Source of the DNA: Streptomyces litmocidini
GTDB taxonomy: Bacteria; Actinomycetota; Actinomycetes; Streptomycetales; Streptomycetaceae
Length of the DNA stretch: 64,000 nucleotides
Direction of reading: 5' to 3'
Assembly: GCF_014649755.1 (NCBI RefSeq)
Contig: NZ_BMTQ01000013.1
Location: 206,658 to 270,657 of the forward strand
A program made the translations under genes and the position numbers. This document shows positions 8,087 to 15,622 of this stretch, one piece after another; within the stretch, counting starts at the first letter, position 1; the number at the start of each line of letters is the position of its first letter. The notes beneath the pieces are model-generated. The model was given only the letters and a program-made list of their open reading frames with translations, did no database searches and was not told the origin of the DNA.

Positions 8087-9135
8087 CCCGGCTGATCCCC
8101 TCGCCGGTCGTCGTCGACATCCGCCGGGGAGCGCTGGACGACCTGTCCGCGCTCCTCGCGGACCAGCGGATCTCCAGCAACGGCAAGATCGCCGTCGCCA
8201 TCAGCGGCGGCTCGGGCCTCAAGCTGCGCGACCACTTCGCCCCCGAGCTGCCCGGCGCCGACTGGTACCCGGTCTCGGGCGGCACGATCGACGAGGCCGT
8301 GAAGCTCGCCGACGCCATGCGCGGCAAGCGGTACGACGCCGTGGTCGCCCTCGGCGGCGGCAAGATCATCGACGTGACGAAGTACGCGGCGGCCCGGGTC
8401 GGGCTGCCGCTGGTGGCCATCGCCACCAACCTGTCGCACGACGGGATCTGCTCGCCGATCTCCACCCTGGACAACGACAACGGCCGCGGCTCGTACGGCG
8501 TCCCCACCCCGATCGCGCTGGTCATCGACCTCGACGTGATCCGGGACGCCCCCGTGCGGTACGTCCGCTCCGGCATCGGCGACGCGATCTCCAACCTCTC
8601 CGCCATCGCGGACTGGGAGCTCTCGCACCGCGAGACCGGCGAGAAGGTCGACGGCCTCGCGGCCGCCATGGCCCGCAGCGCCGGCGAGGCCGTGCTCCGC
8701 CACCCCGGCGGCGTCGGCGACGACGACTTCCTCGTGACCCTCTCCGAGGGCCTGGTGATGTCCGGCATCGCCATGTCGATCAGCGGCGACAGCCGCCCCT
8801 CCTCGGGCGCCTGCCACGAGATCAGCCACGCCTTCGACCTGCTCTTCCCGGACCGCGCCGCCAGCCACGGCGAGCAGTGCGGACTCGGCGCGGCCTTCGC
8901 CATGCACCTGCGCGGCGACCGCGACGCGTCCGCCCTGATGGTCGAGACCCTCCGACGGCACGGGCTCCCCGTCCTGTCGGAGGAGATGGGCTTCACCGTG
9001 GACGAGTTCGTCCGGGCGGTGTCCTTCGCCCCGCAGACCCGACCGGGCCGCTACACCATCCTCGAACACCTCGACCTGTCCGACGACGAGATCAGGGACG
9101 CGTACGCCGACTATGCCAAATCCATCGGTAGCTGA
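8074..9135 (+). CDS. Glycerol-1-phosphate dehydrogenase-like iron-containing alcohol dehydrogenase
   Basis: A 353-aa member of the dehydroquinate-synthase-like superfamily closest in motif to sn-glycerol-1-phosphate dehydrogenases (archaeal EgsA, bacterial AraM). It has the nucleotide loop ALGGGKIIDVTKYAA, the family segment ATNLSHDGICSPIS, and three metal ligands in GIGDAISN (Asp), SGACHEISHAFD (His) and ASHGEQCGLG (His). If the assignment holds it reduces dihydroxyacetone phosphate to glycerol-1-phosphate, the enantiomer used for archaeal lipids and rarely seen in bacteria. The GTG start at 8074 lies inside the preceding gene, and its end overlaps the next gene by 23 bases. Confidence 0.82.
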   Translation: MPVLTRLIPSPVVVDIRRGALDDLSALLADQRISSNGKIAVAISGGSGLKLRDHFAPELPGADWYPVSGGTIDEAVKLADAMRGKRYDAVVALGGGKIIDVTKYAAARVGLPLVAIATNLSHDGICSPISTLDNDNGRGSYGVPTPIALVIDLDVIRDAPVRYVRSGIGDAISNLSAIADWELSHRETGEKVDGLAAAMARSAGEAVLRHPGGVGDDDFLVTLSEGLVMSGIAMSISGDSRPSSGACHEISHAFDLLFPDRAASHGEQCGLGAAFAMHLRGDRDASALMVETLRRHGLPVLSEEMGFTVDEFVRAVSFAPQTRPGRYTILEHLDLSDDEIRDAYADYAKSIGS

Positions 9136-9925
9136 GCTCCGTCCTTCGCGCAAGCCCTCGGTGGCCGAGCTCCGCCCGGTCGTCCACCCCCCGGGCGTGA
9201 AGGACCGGCGGAGCGGCGAGCACTGGGGCGGCCGCCTCTACATGCGGGAGATCTCGCTCAGGATCACCCGGCAGCTCGTCGGCACCAGGATCACGCCGAA
9301 CCAGCTGACGTACGTCATGACGCTCGCGGGCGTCCTCGCCGCACCGGCCCTGCTGGTGCCCGGGATCCCGGGGGCGCTGCTCGGCGCGCTCATGGTCCAG
9401 CTCTACCTGCTGCTCGACTGCGTCGACGGCGAGGTGGCCCGCTGGAAGAAGCAGTACTCGCTGGCCGGCGTCTACCTGGACCGGGTCGGCGCCTACCTGT
9501 GCGACGCCGCCGTCCTCGTCGGCTTCGGACTGCGCGCCGCCGACCTGTGGGGCTCGGGCCGGATCGACTGGCTGTGGGCCTTCCTGGGCACGCTGGCCGC
9601 GCTCGGCGCCGTCCTGATCAAGGCCGAGACCGACCTCGTCGGCGTCGCCCGCCACCAGGGCGGGCTGCCGCCGGTCAAGGAGGCGGCGTCCGAGCCGCGC
9701 TCCTCCGGCATGGCGCTGGCCCGCCGGGCCGCCGCCGCGCTCAAGTTCCACCGGCTCGTCCTCGGCATCGAGGCCTCGCTGCTCATCGTGGTCCTGGCGG
9801 TCGCGGACCGGGTCAGGGGAGACCTCTTCTTCTCCCGGCTCGGTGTCGCCGTCCTCGCCGGCATCGCCCTGCTCCAGACCGTGCTGCACCTCGTGTCGAT
9901 CATGGTCTCCAGCAGGCTGAAGTGA
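9113..9925 (+). CDS. CDP-alcohol phosphatidyltransferase with altered fourth aspartate
   Basis: A 270-aa membrane enzyme with several hydrophobic segments. The CDP-alcohol phosphotransferase signature begins DCVDGEVARW and continues GVYLDRVGAYL; the first three aspartates are kept but the fourth, proposed to be the catalytic base, is Ala. TPNQLTY just before the first membrane helix is a usual family feature. The N-terminus contains a duplicated PSVAELRP element. Its start overlaps the dehydrogenase by 23 bases. It probably works with the first phosphotransferase of the operon, either on a different acceptor or as a partner lacking full activity. Confidence 0.85.
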   Translation: MPNPSVAELRPSRKPSVAELRPVVHPPGVKDRRSGEHWGGRLYMREISLRITRQLVGTRITPNQLTYVMTLAGVLAAPALLVPGIPGALLGALMVQLYLLLDCVDGEVARWKKQYSLAGVYLDRVGAYLCDAAVLVGFGLRAADLWGSGRIDWLWAFLGTLAALGAVLIKAETDLVGVARHQGGLPPVKEAASEPRSSGMALARRAAAALKFHRLVLGIEASLLIVVLAVADRVRGDLFFSRLGVAVLAGIALLQTVLHLVSIMVSSRLK

Positions 9926-9933
9926 GGCCGGCC

Positions 9934-10818
9934 GTGAGTGCGCCGCTCAGGGTGGGCGCCGTCATCATCACGATGGGCAACCGCCCCGACGACCTGCGCG
10001 CGCTCATCGACTCGGTCGCCGCGCAGGAGGGCGACCCGGTCGAGGTCGTCGTCGTCGGTCAGGGCACCCCGGTCACCGGGGTGCCCGACCGGGTGCGGAC
10101 CGTCGACCTGCCCGAGAACCTCGGCATCCCCGGCGGCCGGAACGTCGGCATCGAGGCCTTCGGCCCCGGCGGCACCGACGTCGACGTCCTCCTCTTCCTC
10201 GACGACGACGGGCTGCTCGCCCACCGGGACACCGTCGAGCTGGTCCGGCAGGCCTTCACCGCCGACCCGCGCCTCGGCATCATCAGCTTCCGGATCGCCG
10301 ATCCGGAGACCGGGGCCACCCAGCGCCGGCACGTGCCCCGGCTCCGTGCGGCCGACCCGATGCGCTCCTCGCGGGTGACCACCTTCCTCGGCGGCGCCAA
10401 CGCCGTCCGCACCAAGGTCTTCGCCGAAGTGGGCGGTCTGCCGGACGAGTTCTTCTACGCGCACGAGGAGACCGACCTCGCCTGGCGCGCGCTCGACGCC
10501 GACTGGATGATCGACTACCGTTCCGACATGGTGCTGTTGCACCCCACCACAGCCCCGTCCCGGCACGCCTCGTACCACTTCAACGTGGCCCGCAACCGAG
10601 TGTGGCTGGCACGTCGCAACCTGCCCGCGCCCCTGGTGCCGGTCTACCTCGGCGTCTGGCTCCTGCTCACCCTGGCCCGGCGGCCCTCGCCCTCCGCGCT
10701 GAAGGCGTGGCTCGGCGGATTCCGCGCGGGCTGGACGACCCCCTGCGGACCGCGCCGCCCCATGAGGTGGCGTACGGTGTGGCGCCTGACCCGGCTGGGT
10801 CGCCCCCCGGTCGTCTGA
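9934..10818 (+). CDS. Family 2 glycosyltransferase
   Basis: A 294-aa GT-A fold enzyme. VGAVIITMGNRPDDL opens the nucleotide-binding fold, LLFLDDDG provides the DXD metal motif, and FLGGANAVRTKVF plus DEFFYAHEETDLAWRA are typical acceptor-site and ED elements of rhamnosyl- or galactofuranosyl-like GT2 enzymes. A hydrophobic stretch near the C-terminus (LVPVYLGVWLLLTLA) may anchor it at the membrane. GTG 9934 is preferred over GTG 9922 because GAGG sits 6 bases before it. It would decorate or extend the product of the upstream CDP-alcohol enzymes before export. Confidence 0.88.
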   Translation: MSAPLRVGAVIITMGNRPDDLRALIDSVAAQEGDPVEVVVVGQGTPVTGVPDRVRTVDLPENLGIPGGRNVGIEAFGPGGTDVDVLLFLDDDGLLAHRDTVELVRQAFTADPRLGIISFRIADPETGATQRRHVPRLRAADPMRSSRVTTFLGGANAVRTKVFAEVGGLPDEFFYAHEETDLAWRALDADWMIDYRSDMVLLHPTTAPSRHASYHFNVARNRVWLARRNLPAPLVPVYLGVWLLLTLARRPSPSALKAWLGGFRAGWTTPCGPRRPMRWRTVWRLTRLGRPPVV

Positions 10819-10867
10819 CATCGTGGTACTCCACGTGCCGCGCATCTTGAACACGAAAGTTTCGACT

Positions 10868-11800
10868 GTGAGTGACACACACCTGGGCGGGGCGGTCGCG
10901 ACGAGCGCGCCTCCGTCCTCCGCCGACGAGGGCCTGGACCCGGCCGCCCTCGCCGCGAAGTACGGCCTCTCCGTCAGCGGCGCCCGGCCCGGCCTGTTCG
11001 AGTACGTCCGCGATCTGTGGAGCCGTCGCCACTTCATCCTGGCCTTCTCCTCGGCGAAGCTGACCGCCCAGTACAGCCAGGCGAAGCTGGGCCAGGTGTG
11101 GCAGGTGGCGACCCCCCTGCTGAACGCCCTGGTCTACTACCTGATCTTCGGGCTGATCCTCGGCGCCGGTAAGGGCCTGAGCAAGGACGTCTACATCCCG
11201 TTCCTGGTCACCGGCATCTTCGTGTTCACCTTCACCCAGAACTCGGTGATGGCGGGCGTCCGGGCCATCTCGGGCAACCTCGGCCTGGTCCGGGCCCTGC
11301 ACTTCCCGCGCGCCACCCTCCCGATCTCCTTCTCGCTCCAGCAGCTCCAGCAGCTGCTGTTCTCGATGATCGTGCTCGTGGCGGTCGCGATCTCCTTCGG
11401 CAGCTACCCCTCCCTCCGATGGCTGCTGCTGGTCCCGGCACTGCTCCTGCAGTTCGTGTTCAACATCGGGCTGGCCCTGATCATGGCGAGGATGGGCGCC
11501 AAGACGCCGGACCTCGCCCAGCTGATGCCGTTCGTCATGCGGACCTGGATGTACGCGTCCGGCGTGATGTTCTCGATCTCGGCCATGCTGGCGGACAAGC
11601 CGGCCTGGATCGCCGACGTCCTCATGTACAACCCGGCGGCGGTCTACATGGACCTGATCCGCTACTCCCTCATCGAGGGCTACGGCGCCGAGAACCTGCC
11701 GTCGCACGTCTGGATGACCGCCCTCGCCTGGGCCCTGGTCTTCGGCATCGGCGGTTTCGTCTACTTCTGGAAGGCCGAGGAGAGGTACGGCCGTGGCTGA
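10868..11800 (+). CDS. ABC-2 type polysaccharide export permease (Wzm/TagG-like)
   Basis: A 310-aa permease with a ~50-residue cytoplasmic N-terminus and six membrane segments. LTAQYSQAKLGQVWQVATPLL before the first helix, and a C-terminal VLMYNPAAVYMDLIRYSLI, are characteristic of the exporters of teichoic acid, O-antigen and galactan. It forms the membrane channel with the ATPase encoded by the overlapping next gene. The start is a GTG at 10868 with only a weak upstream purine stretch; longer in-frame starts add non-conserved sequence. The 49-bp gap before it is the largest within the operon. Confidence 0.9.
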   Translation: MSDTHLGGAVATSAPPSSADEGLDPAALAAKYGLSVSGARPGLFEYVRDLWSRRHFILAFSSAKLTAQYSQAKLGQVWQVATPLLNALVYYLIFGLILGAGKGLSKDVYIPFLVTGIFVFTFTQNSVMAGVRAISGNLGLVRALHFPRATLPISFSLQQLQQLLFSMIVLVAVAISFGSYPSLRWLLLVPALLLQFVFNIGLALIMARMGAKTPDLAQLMPFVMRTWMYASGVMFSISAMLADKPAWIADVLMYNPAAVYMDLIRYSLIEGYGAENLPSHVWMTALAWALVFGIGGFVYFWKAEERYGRG

Positions 11801-12578
11801 CACGAACCGGGACCGCGTCCCCACCGTCATCTGCGACGACGTCCACATCGTCTACCGGGTCCACACCGGAGGCGGGGGCAAGGGCAGCGCCACGGCGGCG
11901 CTCAGCCGGATCGTCGGCCGCGGCAAGGCCGAGGTCTCCCGGGGCGTCCGCAAGGTCCACGCCGTCCGCGGCGTCACCTTCACCGCCTACCGGGGCGAGG
12001 CCATCGGCCTCATCGGCACCAACGGCTCCGGCAAGTCCACGCTCCTGCGCGCCATCGCCGGCCTGCTCCCCACCGAGAGCGGCAAGGTCTACACCGACGG
12101 GCAGCCCTCGCTCCTGGGCGTCAACGCGGCCCTCATGAACGACCTCACCGGCGAGCGCAACGTGATCCTGGGCGGCCTCGCCATGGGCATGAGCCGCGAG
12201 GAGGTGCGCTCCCGCTACGAGGACATCGTCGACTTCTCCGGCATCAACGAGAAGGGCGACTTCATCAGCCTCCCCATGCGGACGTACTCCTCCGGCATGG
12301 GCGCCCGGCTCCGTTTCGCCATCGCGGCGGCCAAGAACCACGACGTCCTCCTCATCGACGAGGCGCTCGCGACCGGTGACCGCAAGTTCCAGATCCGCTC
12401 CGAGGAGCGCATCCGCGAGCTCCGCAAGGAGGCCGGCACGGTCTTCCTGGTGAGCCACAGCAACAAGTCCATCCGGGACACCTGCGACCGGGTGCTCTGG
12501 CTGGAGAAGGGGCAGCTCCTGATGGACGGCCCCACGGACGAGGTCCTCAAGGCCTACGAGCGCGAGACCGCGCGCTGA
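11793..12578 (+). CDS. ABC transporter ATP-binding protein for polysaccharide export (Wzt/TagH-like)
   Basis: A 261-aa ATPase with Walker A GTNGSGKST at residues 75-83, the signature loop YSSGMGARLRFA, Walker B VLLIDEAL and the switch histidine in LVSHSN. The altered signature loop (SSGMGARL rather than LSGGQ) is the hallmark of the teichoic-acid/O-antigen exporter branch. It lacks the C-terminal carbohydrate-binding domain found in some Wzt proteins, so the exported substrate is probably recognised by the channel. Its start overlaps the permease by 8 bases; it is the last gene of the operon and a strong hairpin follows. Confidence 0.92.
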   Translation: MADTNRDRVPTVICDDVHIVYRVHTGGGGKGSATAALSRIVGRGKAEVSRGVRKVHAVRGVTFTAYRGEAIGLIGTNGSGKSTLLRAIAGLLPTESGKVYTDGQPSLLGVNAALMNDLTGERNVILGGLAMGMSREEVRSRYEDIVDFSGINEKGDFISLPMRTYSSGMGARLRFAIAAAKNHDVLLIDEALATGDRKFQIRSEERIRELRKEAGTVFLVSHSNKSIRDTCDRVLWLEKGQLLMDGPTDEVLKAYERETAR

Positions 12579-12592
12579 GGCCCGACGTCCAG

Positions 12593-12628
12593 GAGCCCCT
12601 GCCGGATCCATTCATCCGGTAGGGGCTC
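12593..12628 (+). terminator. Strong hairpin ending the export operon
   Basis: GAGCCCCTGCCGGAT pairs with ATCCGGTAGGGGCTC across a 6-base loop; 14 of 15 pairs are Watson-Crick and one is a G-T wobble. It begins 15 bases after the stop of the ABC ATPase gene. Confidence 0.8.
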
Positions 12629-12696
12629 TTCCGGTTCCCGCGCGTCGCTCCCCCGCCTGGAATGTTCATGCGGTTAACTTCGGGCAGGATACGTCC

Positions 12697-13341
12697 ATGG
12701 CAGCGACCTCGGCGGGAAAGACCTACCACCACGGCGATCTGCGCAACGCGCTGATCTGCGCGGCCGTCGACCTCGCCACCGAAGGCGGCCCCGAACGGGT
12801 CGTCCTGCGCGAGGCGGCCCGCCGGGTCGGCGTCTCGCCCACCGCCGCCTACCGCCACTTCGACGGGCGGGGCGAACTCCTCCGCACCGTACGGACCCAC
12901 GCCCGGCGGGAACTCGCCGCGGCCATGGAGCGGGCCGCCGCCCGCGAGCCGGGCGCCGACGACCCCGGCCTCGCCGCCGAGCGCCGGGTCACCGCCCTCT
13001 GCCGGGGATACGTCGGCTTCGCCGTGGAGCAGCCCGGGCTCTACCGGGCCGCGTTCTGCGTCCCCGGCCCCGCCGTGGACGAGCCCCTGCCCGTCCGGCC
13101 GCCCGCGGAGCCCGAGATCCTGGCGTTCACCCTGCTCAGGGAGGCCCTCGAAGCGCTCGCGGGGCAGGGCGCCGCACGGCCCGGCGGCCGTCCCGCCACC
13201 GCCGCCGCCGCGTGGTCGGCCGTGCACGGCCTGTCACTCCTCCTGGTCGACGGGCCCCTTCGCCGTCTCTCCGCGCAGCGCCGCGGCGTCGTCGTCGAGG
13301 CGACCCTCGCGATGGTGGTCTCCGGAGCGGCCGTCGGCTGA
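12697..13341 (+). CDS. TetR/AcrR family transcriptional regulator
   Basis: A 214-aa regulator. The N-terminal helix-turn-helix is clear: HHGDLRNALICAAVDLATEGG followed by LREAARRVGVSPTAAYRHF (residues ~8-55). The remaining ~150 residues form a TetR-like ligand domain with WSAVHGLSLLL, as in the WHG-type C-terminal group. It lies between the terminator of the export operon and the hopanoid operon, on the same strand, so it could control either; nothing in the sequence decides. A GTTAAC-containing region at ~12670-12680 upstream of its ATG might hold an autoregulatory site, but no clean dyad is seen. Confidence 0.88.
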   Translation: MAATSAGKTYHHGDLRNALICAAVDLATEGGPERVVLREAARRVGVSPTAAYRHFDGRGELLRTVRTHARRELAAAMERAAAREPGADDPGLAAERRVTALCRGYVGFAVEQPGLYRAAFCVPGPAVDEPLPVRPPAEPEILAFTLLREALEALAGQGAARPGGRPATAAAAWSAVHGLSLLLVDGPLRRLSAQRRGVVVEATLAMVVSGAAVG

Positions 13342-13594
13342 TCCCGAACTTCCTTGCGGGAAAAGTGTGTTGGCGGCTGCCGCGAACCCCGTACGGGTGA
13401 GGCGCGCGACGTCCGCCACCCCGGAATGGCGAAGGTCGTCGTACAACGTAAGCTGGACCGGTCTGTTTCGCGGCAAGTAGGGCGATACCCGCGGCCATCG
13501 GGCCCGCGGGTGGCGGACCTACGGGCAGGGGTCGGCGGCGTGTCCGAAATAGGATGGATTGGATCGGCAGTGTAGAACGGGAGACGTGACGGCC

Positions 13595-13657
13595 ATGACG
13601 CAGAATCTCCAGCTCCACGAGGGTCTCGCCGTCCCTCCGTCAGGAAGCGCCCAGTGA
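13595..13657 (+). CDS. Short ORF (20 aa) translationally coupled to hpnC
   Basis: An ATG at 13595 (or GTG at 13586) opens a 20-codon ORF beginning MTQNLQLHEGLAVPPS whose TGA overlaps the GTG start of hpnC (GTGA). GGGAG lies 11 bases before the ATG. The arrangement suggests ribosomes reach hpnC after translating this ORF. The peptide itself is not recognised and may matter only as a leader. Confidence 0.35.
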   Translation: MTQNLQLHEGLAVPPSGSAQ

Positions 13658-14565
13658 CGGAGACCCGGCAGGCGCGCATCGACGCCTCCTCGCGCACCAC
13701 ACTCGGCAAGGCCGCGGACGAGAACTTCCCCGTGGCCCCCTTCTTCCTGCCCCGCGCCTGGCGCGACGACCTCATGGCCGTCTACGGGTTCGCCCGGCTC
13801 GTCGACGACATCGGCGACGGCGACCTCGCCCCCGGCGGCGCCGACGCCCGTCACCTCGGCGTCGCCCCCGAGGCCGCCGAGGACCGGCTCGCCCTCCTCG
13901 ACGCCTTCGAGGCCGACCTCCGGCGGGTCTTCGACTCCACCCCGCACCACCCCCTGCTGCGCGCCCTCCAGCCGACCGTCGAGCGGCGCGGGCTCACCCC
14001 CGCACCCTTCCTCGGGCTGATCGCCGCCAACCGGCAGGACCAGCTGGTCCGCCGCTACGAGACGTACGACGACCTCCTCGCGTACTGCGAGCTCTCCGCC
14101 AACCCCGTCGGCCGGCTCGTCCTCGCCCTCACCGGCACCGACACCCCCGAGCGGATCCGGCGCTCCGACGAGATCTGCACCGCCCTGCAGATCGTCGAGC
14201 ACCTCCAGGACGTCGCCGAGGACCTCGCGCACGACCGGATCTACCTGCCCGCCGAGGACCTGAAGCGCTTCCACGTCACCGAGCGCGACCTCGCCGCGCC
14301 CACCGCGGGCGCCTCCGTGCGGGCCCTGATCGCCTTCGAGGCCGAGCGGGCCCGCGGGCTCCTCCACGCGGGCGCCCCCCTCGTCGGCAGCGTCCACGGA
14401 CGGCTCCGCGTCCTCCTCGCCGGCTTCACCGGCGGGGGCCTCGCGGCGCTCGACGCGATCACCGAAGCCGGGTACGACGTGCTGACCGGCCCACCGAAGG
14501 CCACCAAGCCGAGCCTGATGCGCCAGGTGGGAGCGGTTCTGCTCCGGGCGCGGAGAGAGGGGTGA
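13654..14565 (+). CDS. hpnC: Squalene synthase HpnC (hydroxysqualene-forming)
   Basis: A 303-aa trans-prenyltransferase-fold enzyme. The first aspartate motif reads ARLVDDIGDGD and the second HLQDVAEDLAHDRIYLP; YCELSANPVGRLVL is the family's middle motif. In the bacterial three-enzyme squalene route HpnC turns presqualene diphosphate into hydroxysqualene. It begins at a GTG at 13654 overlapping a short upstream ORF and overlaps hpnD by 4 bases. Taken alone it resembles phytoene synthase, but the downstream hpnD, hpnE and shc make the hopanoid role clear. Confidence 0.92.
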   Translation: MTETRQARIDASSRTTLGKAADENFPVAPFFLPRAWRDDLMAVYGFARLVDDIGDGDLAPGGADARHLGVAPEAAEDRLALLDAFEADLRRVFDSTPHHPLLRALQPTVERRGLTPAPFLGLIAANRQDQLVRRYETYDDLLAYCELSANPVGRLVLALTGTDTPERIRRSDEICTALQIVEHLQDVAEDLAHDRIYLPAEDLKRFHVTERDLAAPTAGASVRALIAFEAERARGLLHAGAPLVGSVHGRLRVLLAGFTGGGLAALDAITEAGYDVLTGPPKATKPSLMRQVGAVLLRARREG

Positions 14566-15512
14566 GCACGACGGTGGAGGCCCAGCACCAGCCGTCCGCA
14601 CCGGTCCAGGCCGCCTACAGCTACTGCGAGGCGGTCACCGGACAGCAGGCCCGCAACTTCGCCTACGGGATCCGGCTGCTCCCGGCCGAGAAGCGCCAGG
14701 CGATGTCCGCGCTGTACGCCTTCTCGCGGCGCGTCGACGACATCGGCGACGGCACGCTCGCGCCCGAGGAGAAGCGGGAGCGGCTCGAAGCCACCCGCGA
14801 CGTCCTCGACCGCATCCGCAAGGGCCTGGTCGAGGAGGACGACACCGACCCCGTAGCCGTCGCCCTCGCCGACTCCGCCCGCCGCTTCCCGATCCCGCTC
14901 GACGGCCTCGACGAGCTCATCGACGGCGTCCTCATGGACGTGCGCGGCGCGACCTACGAGACCTGGGACGACCTCAAGGTCTACTGCCGCTGCGTCGCCG
15001 GCGCGATCGGCCGCCTCTCCCTCGGCGTCTTCGGCACCCAGCCCGGCGCCCAGGGCGCCGACCGGGCACCCGAGTACGCCGACACCCTGGGCCTCGCCCT
15101 CCAACTCACCAACATCCTCAGGGACGTACGCGAGGACGCCGGGAACGGGCGCACCTACCTGCCCGCCGACGACCTCGCCAAGTTCGGCTGCGGGGACGGC
15201 TTCCACAGCGAGACCCCGGCCCCCGGGGCCGACTTCGCCGGTCTCGTCCACTTCGAAGTGCGGCGTGCCCGCGCCCTGTTCGCCGAGGGCTACCGGCTCC
15301 TGCCGATGCTCGACCGGCGCAGCGGCGCCTGCGTCGCCGCCATGGCCGGCATCTACCGGCGCCTCCTCGACCGGATCGAACGCGACCCCGGGGCCGTCCT
15401 GCGCGGCCGCGTCTCGCTGCCGGGCCGCGAGAAGGCGTACGTCGCGGTGCGCGGCCTCTCCGGCCTCGACACCCGCAACATCGCCCGGCGCACCGTCAGG
15501 AGGCGCGCCTGA
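14562..15512 (+). CDS. hpnD: Presqualene diphosphate synthase HpnD
   Basis: A 316-aa enzyme that condenses two farnesyl diphosphates into presqualene diphosphate. Both aspartate-rich motifs are intact: SRRVDDIGDGTLAP near residue 60 and LTNILRDVREDAGNGRTYLP near residue 190, with YCRCVAGAIGRLSLGVFG between. It starts at GTG 14562, overlapping hpnC by 4 bases, and its stop shares bases with the ATG of a 36-codon ORF. It supplies the substrate of HpnC. Confidence 0.93.
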   Translation: MSTTVEAQHQPSAPVQAAYSYCEAVTGQQARNFAYGIRLLPAEKRQAMSALYAFSRRVDDIGDGTLAPEEKRERLEATRDVLDRIRKGLVEEDDTDPVAVALADSARRFPIPLDGLDELIDGVLMDVRGATYETWDDLKVYCRCVAGAIGRLSLGVFGTQPGAQGADRAPEYADTLGLALQLTNILRDVREDAGNGRTYLPADDLAKFGCGDGFHSETPAPGADFAGLVHFEVRRARALFAEGYRLLPMLDRRSGACVAAMAGIYRRLLDRIERDPGAVLRGRVSLPGREKAYVAVRGLSGLDTRNIARRTVRRRA

Positions 15513-15622
15513 TGCGTCCCTGCGCCCCCGCCCCCCGGGCAACCCCGGGCACCGCCCCGGCGTCCCTGCCGGAGGCACCCCCGAACCCGACCGCGACGAC
15601 GACCCGAACGGAGGCGGCGTGA
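15512..15622 (+). CDS. Small ORF (36 aa) between hpnD and hpnE
   Basis: The ATG at 15512 overlaps the hpnD stop (TGATG) and the TGA at 15620-15622 overlaps the GTG of hpnE (GTGA), so it is coupled at both ends. The peptide starts MRPCAPAPRATPGTAPASL and is rich in Ala, Pro and Thr. Streptomyces hopanoid operons often carry a small annotated ORF here (I recall DUF6380); a short RAT-G-ASL-like pattern hints at that family but is too weak to assert. It could be only a translational bridge. Confidence 0.45.
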   Translation: MRPCAPAPRATPGTAPASLPEAPPNPTATTTRTEAA

